Origin: an uncultured bacterium | Lineage (GTDB): Bacteria; Atribacterota; Atribacteria; Atribacterales; Caldatribacteriaceae | DNA: 64,000 bases | Direction of reading: 5' to 3' | NCBI GenBank assembly: GCA_937922705.1 | Contig: CALAIW010000026.1 | Span: forward strand, 1-64,000 | Shown: positions 1 to 8,125 of the stretch, in pieces | How the letters are laid out: each line of letters opens with the position of its first letter | Position numbering within the stretch: the stretch's first letter is position 1 | The notes under the pieces: model-generated | What the model was told of the DNA's origin: nothing | What the model saw: the letters and a program-made list of their open reading frames with translations, nothing else | Databases searched by the model: none | Made by a program: the position numbers and the translations under genes

Positions 1-13
1 AGGAGGACTCCTC

Positions 14-562
14 ATGGGATGGATTGTTCTTGCCATTGTTGTTGCTCTTTTTCTGTACCTTGTGGCTCTCTACAACCGTCTCATCACCTTTCGGAATCGG
101 GTAGATAATGCTTGGGCTCAGGTTGAGGTGCAACTCAAGCGCCGCTACGACCTCATCCCGAACCTTGTGGAGACGGTGAGAGGATATGCTGCTCACGAAA
201 AAGAGGTCTTCGAAACTGTGGCTCGGGCTCGTCAGGCAGCTATTGCTGCTCAAGGACCCGAAGAGAAAGGACGCGCAGAGAATGCCTTAACGCAGGCTCT
301 GCGGCAACTCTTTGCCGTTGCCGAGGCATACCCTGTTCTTCGAGCAAGTGAGAACTTTCAGAGTCTTCAAGGGGAACTCACTGAGACGGAGAATAAAATT
401 GCCTATGCTCGTCAGTTTTACAACGACACCGTGTACCGGTACAACACCGCAATCGAGAAGTTTCCTGCTTTAATCTTTGCCCGTGCCTTCGGTTTCACTA
501 AACGAGCGTACTTTGAAGCTGAAGAGGAAGCACGGCAAGGGGTTGCAGTGCGGTTTTCGTAA
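14..562 (+). CDS. lemA: LemA family protein
   Basis: A 182-residue protein of the LemA family, usually a single-pass membrane protein with the rest folded as a helical bundle outside the membrane. Residues 2-20 form a hydrophobic N-terminal anchor. The family signature follows: WAQVEVQLKRRYDLIPNLV at about 35-53, then VRGYAAHEKEVFE and a long helical body with ENFQSLQGEL near residue 112. The ATG at 14 is preceded by a perfect AGGAGG at positions 1-6, so the gene is complete although it starts at the window edge. Biochemical function in the family is unclear; it often sits beside TPM-domain or HtpX proteins, but upstream neighbours are outside the window. Confidence 0.93.
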   Translation: MGWIVLAIVVALFLYLVALYNRLITFRNRVDNAWAQVEVQLKRRYDLIPNLVETVRGYAAHEKEVFETVARARQAAIAAQGPEEKGRAENALTQALRQLFAVAEAYPVLRASENFQSLQGELTETENKIAYARQFYNDTVYRYNTAIEKFPALIFARAFGFTKRAYFEAEEEARQGVAVRFS

Positions 563-630
563 AATTTAGCCCTCACCAGAATCCCTCAAGAGAAGCTTAG
601 ATGCGCCTCCTATAGTGCCAGGAAAATGGG

Positions 631-659
631 TTGACAATTATGCACAAATGGGTTACCAT
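631..659 (+). promoter_or_regulatory. sigma70-type promoter of small lipoprotein gene
   Basis: TTGACA at 631-636, a 17-base spacer and TACCAT at 654-659, ahead of the lipoprotein start at 693. The -10 region carries a short dyad, AATGG-GTTA-CCATT. The arrangement TTGACAA-N14-GTTACC recurs in front of the related lipoprotein gene at 60272. Confidence 0.6.
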
Positions 660-692
660 TATTCATCTTTTACCATGGGAAGGAGAGTAAAT

Positions 693-1031
693 ATGAAAAA
701 GTTTTTACTTTTGATCATTGTGGTTTCAGCAACTCTTGCCCTGACCCTCGCCGGATGTGGCGGAACCAACACACAACCACCCAGTCCTACCCAACCCGCG
801 ATGTGTTACCTCCGTGTTGCATCAACCTCACCTAATGTGTGGGGGTACGTTTGGGTGAATGGTATGAATACCGGTGTTTACCTCAATGCAATGGGCGTGG
901 CACAGGTCGGTCCTTACTCTTGTGGTCAGCAAGTTAGTGTTCAGATTATTGATGAGTTTGGTCAACAAAGTCATATTGAGATTGTGAACCTCAGCGGGCC
1001 AATCACTACAGTCAGCTTCTCCTGGTGGTGA
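693..1031 (+). CDS. small PEGA-like lipoprotein
   Basis: A 112-residue predicted lipoprotein. MKKFLLLIIVV begins a signal peptide ending in the lipobox LTLAGC, so Cys22 should be lipidated. The start at 693 was chosen over an in-frame start at 615 because GGAAGGAGAG lies just upstream and the signal peptide begins there. After a Pro/Thr-rich linker comes a small beta-rich domain with the pattern G-x-V-x-V-N-G-x3-G-V-x-L, resembling PEGA-type surface domains. It resembles the two small lipoproteins at 59634-60272 in architecture (lipobox, about 80-residue domain, [DN]G-x3-G core). Specific role unknown. It has its own promoter and is followed by a strong hairpin, so it is monocistronic. Confidence 0.75.
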   Translation: MKKFLLLIIVVSATLALTLAGCGGTNTQPPSPTQPAMCYLRVASTSPNVWGYVWVNGMNTGVYLNAMGVAQVGPYSCGQQVSVQIIDEFGQQSHIEIVNLSGPITTVSFSWW

Positions 1032-1048
1032 GCCTCACAGAGCACCAC

Positions 1049-1076
1049 CCCTGGGGGAGAAGCTGCTCCCCCAGGG
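1049..1076 (+). terminator. strong hairpin, probable terminator
   Basis: A perfect 11-bp inverted repeat, CCCTGGGGGAG and CTCCCCCAGGG, with a 6-base loop lies 18 bases after the lipoprotein stop. There is no clean T-run after it, so it may be a terminator of moderate efficiency or an mRNA-stabilising stem. Confidence 0.6.
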
Positions 1077-1089
1077 AAACACCTCTCTC

Positions 1090-1118
1090 TTGACATCCCG
1101 TTCCACTCATAGTATATT
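1090..1118 (+). promoter_or_regulatory. promoter of tRNA-Lys
   Basis: TTGACA at 1090-1095, a 17-base spacer and TATATT at 1113-1118: six of six and five of six consensus matches. The tRNA begins 14 bases downstream. Confidence 0.8.
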
Positions 1119-1131
1119 TACCCTGTCCGGT

Positions 1132-1207
1132 GGGCCGTTAGCTCAGTAGGTAGAGCACCGGACTTTTAATCCGGGTGTCGCAGGTTCGATTCCTGCACGG
1201 CTCACCA
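1132..1207 (+). tRNA. tRNA-Lys (anticodon TTT)
   Basis: A 76-base tRNA with a fully paired acceptor stem (GGGCCGT with ACGGCTC, one G-U), the D-loop sequence AGCTCAGTAGGTAGAGC, anticodon loop CTTTTAA giving UUU for lysine, and the T-arm AGGTTCGATTCCT. The terminal CCA (1205-1207) is encoded in the DNA. Confidence 0.96.
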
Positions 1208-1561
1208 GGTTCTGCAAGGTATCTAGCAATCCTCCCTTGAAGGAGAAAGTTTTCCTACCGATTGTGTCACATCGTTACTCATACTTCCCCGAGAAATCCG
1301 AAAAACTTTGCTACCGCTTATCCTCCGGCACAGAATATCTGGGTGTTTGTCCCAGGAGGTCGTACCACCCTCTACACGAATCTGAGGGTGTTCTACAAGA
1401 AAAGACGGGGTGCACTGATTTTCGAGAGAGCTTGCGAACGCCTTAAGACACCCTATGCAATCTTCCGCAGTAGTGGGGCACTGTTGTAAACTCTTTCTGG
1501 GGGGATAGCTACCTCCTGTGGAGCGTTTTAGGACGCCAAGTTCTGTGAAGGAGGGGTAAAT
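1208..1561. other. 354-base gap with no convincing gene
   Basis: Between tRNA-Lys and the secreted-protein gene at 1562. Two overlapping open frames (about 70 and 75 codons) occur on the + strand. The one ending at 1489 would start at TTG without a Shine-Dalgarno sequence. Its C-terminal part (residues around VFVPGGRTTLYTNLRVF) looks more protein-like than random and might be a gene relic. I see no copy of the tRNA 3' end that would mark an attachment site. Confidence 0.4.
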
Positions 1562-2107
1562 GTGAAAAAATTCCTCTTGGTGCTGGTTGCGGTTCTTTTG
1601 GTGAGTACTGTTGCCTATGCAGAATACAACCCATTATCGTTCAAGAACAAAGAACCTAATGGCTTCCGGTGCTTAAAGTGGGGAACAGAACTCAGCGCAA
1701 TTGGTGGCATGAGGGTGATCGGAGAAGAAAAGGAAAAAATGCTTAAGCTTTGCATAAGGGAAGGAGACAGGCTGAGGTTTGGTTCTGCTAAACTCAAAGA
1801 GATCTTGTACATTTTTTGGAACGACAAACTCTGGGCTGTGTACATGAGCACAAGCGGTTACCAGAATGCTCAAAGGCTCAAAAAAGCAGCCTACAAAGCT
1901 TTTGGTAAACCCTACAAAGATCCGAGAGGGGAGCGCTATTACTGGTCCGGAAAAAGAACAGGAATTGTTTTAGAGATACTTTCCGAAGCCGCAGACTTTG
2001 CCCTCTTTTCTGTAGCAATAAGTGAGCAGAGGGAGGCCTTCCTCCTCTCTTGTGGCGGGGTTTTCCGGACCCCCGTTTGTAGACGCCTTGCAAAACTCCC
2101 TCCTTGA
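1562..2107 (+). CDS. secreted protein of unknown function
   Basis: A 181-residue protein starting at GTG with GAAGGAGGGG just upstream; the ATG two bases earlier is followed at once by a stop. Residues 1-20 are a classical signal peptide (MKKFLLVLVAVLLVSTVAYA) with an AYA cleavage site. The mature part is hydrophilic, with GFRCLKWGTELS and a later FGKPYKDPRGERYYWSGKRT segment, reminiscent of small bacterial secreted proteins that model the expected substrate change of a residue pair, but I cannot name a family. Convergent with the prepilin peptidase gene. Confidence 0.7.
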   Translation: MKKFLLVLVAVLLVSTVAYAEYNPLSFKNKEPNGFRCLKWGTELSAIGGMRVIGEEKEKMLKLCIREGDRLRFGSAKLKEILYIFWNDKLWAVYMSTSGYQNAQRLKKAAYKAFGKPYKDPRGERYYWSGKRTGIVLEILSEAADFALFSVAISEQREAFLLSCGGVFRTPVCRRLAKLPP

Positions 2108-2123
2108 TAGGAGCTCTTCCTCT

Positions 2124-2145
2124 GGGCAGGACGTATACCCTGCCC
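2124..2145. terminator. hairpin between convergent genes
   Basis: GGGCAGG (2124-2130) and CCTGCCC (2139-2145) form a 7-bp stem with an 8-base loop in the 46-base space between convergent genes. It could end transcription in both directions, but neither side has a strong T-run. Confidence 0.4.
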
Positions 2146-2153
2146 ACCTTTGC

Positions 2154-2612
2154 CTACAACGCCCACATTCTGAAGTACCATTCAAGAATCCTTTCACCAC
2201 AAAAGAGGCTCAGCGTAGCCCCAAGAGCAAGAAAAGGACCGAAGGGCAAAGGGTCTTTCAGGGTCCTTTTGCGAAAGAGGATAAGGAGAATTCCCACAAT
2301 ACTTCCCAGAAAAAAGGACAAAAGCGCCGCAAGGACCCCAAGCTTCCAGCCCAGAAAAAGACCGATGGCACCGGCTAATTTCACATCCCCAAAACCCATA
2401 CCCCTGGGAAAAAGAAGGTGCACAAGGAGGAAGAAACCAAAAAGCAAAGAAGCACCAAAGAGAGGGGGAAAGAAATGTCCCTCAAGGAGCATCTTGGCAA
2501 CCCCAAGACCAAAGAGGAGAAGAACGAGAAAATCAGGAATGATATAGTGTTTCAAATCAAAGACGGAAATGGCAAAAAGGAGCGCGGTGAAAAAGAAACC
2601 AAAAAGCACCAT
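2154..2612 (-). CDS. prepilin peptidase, catalytic domain only
   Basis: A 152-residue polytopic membrane protein of the type IV prepilin peptidase (A24) family. Both catalytic aspartate motifs are visible: the D of FDLKHYIIPD at about residue 19 and GMGFGDVKL at about 80. PilD homologues are usually near 250 residues with an N-terminal domain carrying two CxxC motifs and the N-methyltransferase activity. That part is absent here and no frame upstream supplies it. The start at ATG 2612 is preferred over TTG 2633 because GGGAGGA lies nine bases upstream. It is last in the pilB-pilT-pilC cluster, so it probably processes the pilins of this system, which are not in the window. Confidence 0.85.
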   Translation of the reverse strand: MVLFGFFFTALLFAISVFDLKHYIIPDFLVLLLFGLGVAKMLLEGHFFPPLFGASLLFGFFLLVHLLFPRGMGFGDVKLAGAIGLFLGWKLGVLAALLSFFLGSIVGILLILFRKRTLKDPLPFGPFLALGATLSLFCGERILEWYFRMWAL

Positions 2613-2744
2613 GAAAAGAGCATCCTCCCTCAATCCTCATTTTTCAGCATTTCTTACTCCTGGGTACGTAGAATCATCGCCTCTCTAGAGACCAAGCTTG
2701 TCCCGGCAAAGAACCAAACCCCCAAGCACAACGCTCTGGCACCC

Positions 2745-3977
2745 CTACATCCCCCCTCCCATGCCCTTTGAGGCAATCTCAAACATAGGCATGAAGAAGG
2801 CAAGGGCAACGAAGAAAACACCCACACCAATAATGAGGGTGAGAACAGGTTCAATGACTGCCGAGAGCCGAGAGACGAAAATGGCAACCTCCTTGTCGTA
2901 GAGTTCGCTCGTTTTTCCCAGGGTGAATTCGAGATTTCCTGATTCCTCACCGATACTCACCATCTGCACCACAAAAGGGGGGAAGAACTCATGCTCTGCC
3001 AGGCTCTGGGTAAGGTTTTTGCCCTGGCGGATACTCCGGGCAACAGAAAGAAGCATATCCCTCATGTAGAGGTCCCCAACAGCACTTGCCGTAACCTCGA
3101 GAGCCTGAACCATGGGCATGCCGCTTCGAACCAGGGCATTAAGGACCCAAGCAAAGCGGGAGAGGATAACTTTTCTGAAGAGCTGGCCAAAGAGAGGAAG
3201 ACGGTGCTTTTTCTCATCCCAGAACCGTCGGCCCTTTTCAGATTGAATGTAAAGGAAAAAGGCGAGAATCCCCCCAAAAAGCCCACCGTATACGAGGGAC
3301 CAGTTGGTATTCATGAAGCGAATAACGGAAAGCATAAGAAGGGTCGGTAGGGGAAGCTCAATATTGAAGCCCTCAAAAAGGAGGAGAAACTGGGGGAAAA
3401 CAAAGTACACCAGGAAAAAGGAGGCCGCAATCATGGCAACTACAAGGATAATCGGGTAGTACATCGCCGACTGTATTTTATCTCGCAGGTCCTTCTCCCA
3501 TTCAAGGTAATCAGCCAGGCGCCCCAGAGACCAGTCGAGGTTTCCCCCGGCTTCTCCAGATTGCACCATACCCACAACTACTCGATTGAAAACCTTAGGA
3601 TAGTCAGCAAAAGCCTGAGAGAGCGAATACCCCCGCTCAACTTTCAAAGCAATCTCATCAATGACCGAGGCAAAGTACCGATTTTCCGCTTGGCGGGCAA
3701 GGCTCTGGAGCGCAGAAAGCAGAGGAACGCCAGACTCAAGCATCACTGAAAGCCCCCGAACAAAGGAAGCAAGTTCGGGAAGCTTCACTTTCTTTGCCTC
3801 AAAAAGAGACGAGAGCTTCCTCTCAGAAACTTTCCCAACCTTTTCTTCTTCAATTGCCGTAACGAAAAAACCCTGTTCCCGAAGCCTCGATACCGCTTCC
3901 TGGACTCCTGAAGCCTCTATTCGCCCCAAGGAAATACTCCCACTTCGGTCACGGACACGGTACAAATAGACAGGCAT
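2745..3977 (-). CDS. pilC: type IV pilus / type II secretion inner-membrane platform protein PilC
   Basis: A 410-residue PilC/GspF protein, the inner-membrane platform on which the assembly and retraction ATPases act. It begins with the typical MPVYLYRVRDRSG and has two tandem T2SSF domains, about residues 65-190 and 270-395, each followed by a transmembrane helix (for example IILVVAMIAASFFLVYFVF and TLIIGVGVFFVALAFFM). FVRGLSVMLESGVPLLSAL and its repeat VLNALVRSGMPMVQAL mark the two domains. Its ATG shares one base with the pilT stop codon (TAATG), so translation is coupled. Full family length. Confidence 0.96.
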   Translation of the reverse strand: MPVYLYRVRDRSGSISLGRIEASGVQEAVSRLREQGFFVTAIEEEKVGKVSERKLSSLFEAKKVKLPELASFVRGLSVMLESGVPLLSALQSLARQAENRYFASVIDEIALKVERGYSLSQAFADYPKVFNRVVVGMVQSGEAGGNLDWSLGRLADYLEWEKDLRDKIQSAMYYPIILVVAMIAASFFLVYFVFPQFLLLFEGFNIELPLPTLLMLSVIRFMNTNWSLVYGGLFGGILAFFLYIQSEKGRRFWDEKKHRLPLFGQLFRKVILSRFAWVLNALVRSGMPMVQALEVTASAVGDLYMRDMLLSVARSIRQGKNLTQSLAEHEFFPPFVVQMVSIGEESGNLEFTLGKTSELYDKEVAIFVSRLSAVIEPVLTLIIGVGVFFVALAFFMPMFEIASKGMGGGM

Positions 3978-5047
3978 TACAATCGATTCCTCCAGGTGGC
4001 AAACTCCTTCTGGTCAATAGCCCGAGAGAGCGCCTCCTCCCAGGTAACAAGGCCTTTCTTGTAAAGCTCAAAAAGAGCCCGGTCCATGGTAACCATGCCC
4101 TCAGCAAGAGAGGCCTGCATAATGGTGTAAATCTGGTGGCTCTTCCCCTCCCGGATAAGGTTACGAATGGCGGTGTTGGCGATCATGATTTCTACCGCTG
4201 GAATACGCCCCTTCCCATCGGCACGAGGGAGAAGCTGCTGTGCAACGATACCCTGAAGGCATCCAGCAAGCTGCACTCTAACCTGTGTTTGTTGGTAAGG
4301 AGGAAAAACATCGACAATGCGGTCAACTGTTTGGGGAGCATTGTTGGTATGCAGCGTAGCCAAAACGAGGTGTCCGGTCTCTGCCGCTTGCAGAGCAATG
4401 GAGATGGTCTCAAGGCTTCGCATCTCCCCAACGAGAATGACATCAGGGTCTTCCCGAAGGGCATGAACGAGAGCGCTCTCAAAGGATGGGGTATCCGAGC
4501 CTACCTCTCGCTGGTTGACGATGCTCTTCTTGTGAGAGTGGAGGTACTCAATAGGGTCTTCAATGGTCACGATATGACACGAGCGAGTAGTATTAATGTA
4601 CTCAATCATGGAGGCCAGGGTTGTCGATTTTCCGCTTCCTGTTGGACCGGTGACCAGGACAAGACCCCGAGGGAGCGAGGCAAGGCGCTGCAAAATCTCT
4701 TTGGGAAGGTGCAGTTCATCCATCGTGGGGATACGATAACTCAAAGCGCGGATGGCCAAACCACAAGACCCTCGCTGACGGTAAACATTCACCCGAAAGC
4801 GACCAAGGTCGGGAACGCCTACGGAGAAATCAAGCTCAAGCTCTTTTACAAACTTCGCCCACCGCTCTTCCCCAGCAAGAGTCTGGGCTACAACCTCGGT
4901 GTCTTGAGGTGTTAGGGGTGGGTAGGAATGAAGAGGGGTGAGTTGGCCATGAATTCGCACTGTGGGAGGAATACCCACGGTAAGGTGCAAATCGGAAGCT
5001 CCAAGATCCACGGTCCTTCGAAGAAGCTCAAAGACATCTAAGGCCAT
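3977..5047 (-). CDS. pilT: pilus retraction ATPase PilT
   Basis: A 356-residue hexameric ATPase that depolymerises type IV pili. Visible motifs are Walker A GPTGSGKST near residue 135, the Asp box EDPIEYLH, Walker B DPDVILVGEMR, the His box GHLVLATLHTN, and the PilT-specific C-terminal AIRNLIREGK motif, which separates retraction from assembly ATPases. It lacks the tetracysteine zinc motif of PilB. Two start codons are possible: ATG 5047 has GGGAG eight bases upstream and is preferred to ATG 5062. It lies between pilB and pilC in the same transcript, 45 bases after pilB. Confidence 0.96.
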   Translation of the reverse strand: MALDVFELLRRTVDLGASDLHLTVGIPPTVRIHGQLTPLHSYPPLTPQDTEVVAQTLAGEERWAKFVKELELDFSVGVPDLGRFRVNVYRQRGSCGLAIRALSYRIPTMDELHLPKEILQRLASLPRGLVLVTGPTGSGKSTTLASMIEYINTTRSCHIVTIEDPIEYLHSHKKSIVNQREVGSDTPSFESALVHALREDPDVILVGEMRSLETISIALQAAETGHLVLATLHTNNAPQTVDRIVDVFPPYQQTQVRVQLAGCLQGIVAQQLLPRADGKGRIPAVEIMIANTAIRNLIREGKSHQIYTIMQASLAEGMVTMDRALFELYKKGLVTWEEALSRAIDQKEFATWRNRL

Positions 5048-5092
5048 TGCTCCATCTCCCATCTGTATATATCGGTACGTCTTTCTCTTTCT

Positions 5093-6796
5093 TTACACCC
5101 GTGCAGTAACTCGGTACATTTCTTCTACCGTGGTTACTCCTCGAAGGACCTTCCGGATGGCGTTTTCTCGAAGGGTTTTCATACCCTTTGCACAGGCTTT
5201 TTCGGTAATTTCACGCTCTGTGGCGTTTCGCAGAACAAGAGCCCGGAGATCATCATCCATAACCAAAACTTCACTTACGGCAATCCGGCCTCGATATCCG
5301 GTTTTGTTACACTCAGGGCATCCTCTACCCCGGAAAACGGTAACCCGGTCTTTCTCTCCATAGGTCAACTCCCGGGCGATGTTGCCATAAACCTCAAACT
5401 CTATTTTGCACCGTTCACATATTTTCCGTACCAGACGCTGGGCAACAACTCCCACAAGAGCCGAAGCGATAAGATACGAAGGAATACCCATTTCCTGAAG
5501 CCTTACTAAGGCTCCCGCTGCCGTGTTGGTGTGCAGGGTAGAAAAAACGAGGTGTCCAGTTAAAGCAGCGTGAACAGCGATTTCGGCAGTTTCGTAATCC
5601 CGAATCTCTCCCACCATGATGACGTCAGGATCCTGACGCATGATAGCCCGAAGGGCGTTGGCAAAGGTAAGACCGATCTTGGGACGGACTTGAACCTGGT
5701 TGATACCAGGGAGACGATACTCCACCGGGTCCTCAATAGTGATGATATTGAGGTCAGGTTTATTGATGAAATTAAGGGCAGAATAAAGCGTCGTCGTTTT
5801 TCCGCTTCCAGTAGGACCGGTGAGAAGAATCATCCCGTAGGGGTGCTGAATAAGGCGGTAAAACTTCTCAAGGTCCTCTTCTTCAAAACCCAAACGGTCA
5901 AGGTCAAGAAGAAGAGTGGATTTATCGAGAATCCGCATAACGATTTTTTCGCCGAAAATCGTAGGGAGCGACGAAACCCGAAAATCAACGGTACGGTTGT
6001 CCACCGTGACCTGAAAGCGCCCATCCTGCGGTAAGCGCCGCTCAGCAATATTCATCCGGGAGAGAATCTTAATGCGGGAGACTATAGCCGGGTGCACCCG
6101 GATAGAAGTCGAAGTAACATCGTGGAGAATACCATCAATCCGAAAGCGGATGCGAACCTGGTCTTCTTGAGGCTCAATGTGAATGTCACTTGCCCCAGAG
6201 CGAATGGCCTGAAGGATAATCATGTTCACTACCCGGATGATAGGTGCTTCCTCCCCAAGGGCTTTAAGCTGGTCAATTTTCAGCTCTTCCTCTTCCTCGG
6301 GAAGGACAAGGCTCTCCTGGGTTGCTTCCCGAATGAGCTCTTCAACCGATTCCCCAACACCGTAGTAGGCATTCAGGGTCTTCTCAATGTCGTGGGGAGT
6401 GGCGATAACTGGCTGAATCTCCCGTTTGGTCATAAGCCGTATCCGGTCGATGGTCATAACATCCACGGGATTGGCCATGGCAATAATAAGCGTGTTACCC
6501 TCTTCCCCTATGGGAACAACCTGGTGCTGGCGGCAGAACTTCTCAGGAAGGATGGTTACCACTCTTGGGTCGATGACGTAACTATCAAGGTCCACATAAG
6601 GCGTTCCAAGTTGCTCAGCTAGAGCCTCGTACACCTCCCGGCTCTCCACAAGACCCATTTTCTGCAGGACTTCTCCCAGTTTTTCACCGGTCTTTTTCTG
6701 CATCTCAAGAGCTTTCTCCAGCTGCTCAGGAGTAATGCAGTGCTTTTGAACAAGGAGTTCTCCAAGTCTTGCCGGACGATCGATGCGTTCTTCCAT
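5093..6796 (-). CDS. pilB: pilus assembly ATPase PilB (GspE family)
   Basis: A 567-residue assembly ATPase powering pilus extension. The N-terminal 150 residues are an MshEN/T2SSE_N domain (ARLGELLVQKHCITPEQLEKAL), a fold that in some homologues binds cyclic di-GMP. The C-terminal motor has Walker A GPTGSGKTTTLYSALNF, the Asp box TIEDPVEY, Walker B QDPDVIMVGEIRD and the His box GHLVFSTLHTN. The zinc tetracysteine CERC...CPEC that distinguishes PilB/GspE from PilT is present. The start ATG shares one base with the aroE stop (TGATG). Confidence 0.96.
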   Translation of the reverse strand: MEERIDRPARLGELLVQKHCITPEQLEKALEMQKKTGEKLGEVLQKMGLVESREVYEALAEQLGTPYVDLDSYVIDPRVVTILPEKFCRQHQVVPIGEEGNTLIIAMANPVDVMTIDRIRLMTKREIQPVIATPHDIEKTLNAYYGVGESVEELIREATQESLVLPEEEEELKIDQLKALGEEAPIIRVVNMIILQAIRSGASDIHIEPQEDQVRIRFRIDGILHDVTSTSIRVHPAIVSRIKILSRMNIAERRLPQDGRFQVTVDNRTVDFRVSSLPTIFGEKIVMRILDKSTLLLDLDRLGFEEEDLEKFYRLIQHPYGMILLTGPTGSGKTTTLYSALNFINKPDLNIITIEDPVEYRLPGINQVQVRPKIGLTFANALRAIMRQDPDVIMVGEIRDYETAEIAVHAALTGHLVFSTLHTNTAAGALVRLQEMGIPSYLIASALVGVVAQRLVRKICERCKIEFEVYGNIARELTYGEKDRVTVFRGRGCPECNKTGYRGRIAVSEVLVMDDDLRALVLRNATEREITEKACAKGMKTLRENAIRKVLRGVTTVEEMYRVTARV

Positions 6797-7626
6797 CAGA
6801 ACCCCCCAAAAAGGGCCTCTTCCATAACCTCGAGGGGTGCCGAAACCCCGGTAAAAAGGGAGAAACTCCTTGCCCCCTGGTACAGGAGCATGTACTTTCC
6901 ATCAAAACTCTTTATGCCACGCATTTTCGCCTCCCATACAAGAGGCGTCCCCTCCCGGTGATAGACAAGGTCGATGACCACCTCTAGAGAAGGAAAAGCT
7001 TCCCAAGGAAGAGGAAGAACCTCCCCTCCAAGGCCAAGAGACGTTGCATTGATTATACCATGCACTGCTTGCACCTCCTGAGAAAGCCACGGAAGGACCT
7101 CACACGAAAACCCTAAAACGTTCCTTGCCCAGGCACAAAGCGCTACAGCACGCTCATGGGTGCGGTTCATGAGATAGACTTTTTGCGCCTTTTCTTTCGC
7201 CAAGACAAAAAGCGCCGACTTTGCCGCTCCTCCTGCCCCAAGGAGGAGAAAGGTTTTTCCCGAAACCACCACACCCTCGCGCCGTAAGCTCTCCTGAAAC
7301 CCATACACATCGGTGTTATACCCAAAAAATTTCCCTTCCCGGTTGACCACAGTGTTCACTGCCTGGAGCACTTTGGCCTCTTCCTCAAGAACATCAAGGA
7401 AGGGACAAATCGCCTCCTTGTGAGGAACAGTAACATTGAAACCCAAAACCCCAAGAACTCGAAAAGCCTCCAGAGCATCTCTGAGCCGTTCTGGGGGGAT
7501 GTCAAAAGCAAGGTACACGAAAGGGAGGCGAAGGTACTGGAGCGCAGCGTTTTGGAATCGCGGAGAGAGAGAATGAGCCACAGGATGTCCTATCAGGGCA
7601 AGAAGCTTCGTTCGGGCATCAATCAC
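6796..7626 (-). CDS. aroE: shikimate dehydrogenase
   Basis: A 276-residue NADP-dependent shikimate dehydrogenase, reducing 3-dehydroshikimate to shikimate in aromatic amino acid synthesis. The substrate-binding SLSP of GHPVAHSLSPRFQN, the catalytic Lys in VTVPHKE and the Asp of NTDVYGF are present. They are followed by the dinucleotide loop GAGGAAKSA and NRTHERA, then the C-terminal YQGA glutamine. Length is typical. It starts at GTG, overlaps yqeG by eight bases and leads directly into pilB. No other shikimate gene is nearby, so its place is probably due to operon packing. Confidence 0.95.
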   Translation of the reverse strand: MIDARTKLLALIGHPVAHSLSPRFQNAALQYLRLPFVYLAFDIPPERLRDALEAFRVLGVLGFNVTVPHKEAICPFLDVLEEEAKVLQAVNTVVNREGKFFGYNTDVYGFQESLRREGVVVSGKTFLLLGAGGAAKSALFVLAKEKAQKVYLMNRTHERAVALCAWARNVLGFSCEVLPWLSQEVQAVHGIINATSLGLGGEVLPLPWEAFPSLEVVIDLVYHREGTPLVWEAKMRGIKSFDGKYMLLYQGARSFSLFTGVSAPLEVMEEALFGGF

Positions 7627-8125
7627 GATTTGCGAACCTCCAAAGAATCAGACGCTCGAAAAATCTTCCCAGACGGGTGGTAAAAAATTCCCGCTCTGAA
7701 AGGGGACGAACAAGAATGGTGTAGAGTCCAAGGCGATTTCCTCCAAAAACATCGGTGAAAACCTGGTCACCGATGACGGCAACTTCATTCCTCTTAAGTC
7801 CAAGGATTTCCAAAGCTACCCGAAACGCACCTCGACGAGGCTTCTGGGCCTTAGAAATCCCAGGAATAGCAAGAAGCCTTGAAAAGTACGCTACTCTCCT
7901 CTCCAAGGCATTAGAGACAATGCAAATGGCAAAGCCCTGTTCTTTGGCTTTCTCTATCCAGCGGGCAATACGCTCGGGAAGGTCGTACGTATCCCAGGCC
8001 ACAAGGGTATTATCAAGGTCGACAATAAGCCCACGGATACCACGGTTTCGCAATTTCACAAGGTCGATGTCCTCAAGAGCACTTACAAAAAGGTGGGGCA
8101 GAAAGTATCGAAAAATCCCCCTCAT
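7619..8125 (-). CDS. yqeG: YqeG-family HAD phosphatase
   Basis: A 168-residue HAD-superfamily IIIA protein. Catalytic motif I DLDNTLVAWD lies near residue 36, motif II is VSNAL, and motif III plus IV is QKPRRGAF followed by VIGDQVFTDVFGGNRLG. This pattern matches the YqeG family, annotated as phosphatases acting on phosphatidylglycerophosphate or unknown substrates. It starts at an ATG that overlaps the mltG stop (ATGA) and is followed by aroE, an order often seen in Firmicutes-like genomes where yqeG neighbours aroE. Confidence 0.9.
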   Translation of the reverse strand: MRGIFRYFLPHLFVSALEDIDLVKLRNRGIRGLIVDLDNTLVAWDTYDLPERIARWIEKAKEQGFAICIVSNALERRVAYFSRLLAIPGISKAQKPRRGAFRVALEILGLKRNEVAVIGDQVFTDVFGGNRLGLYTILVRPLSEREFFTTRLGRFFERLILWRFANRD

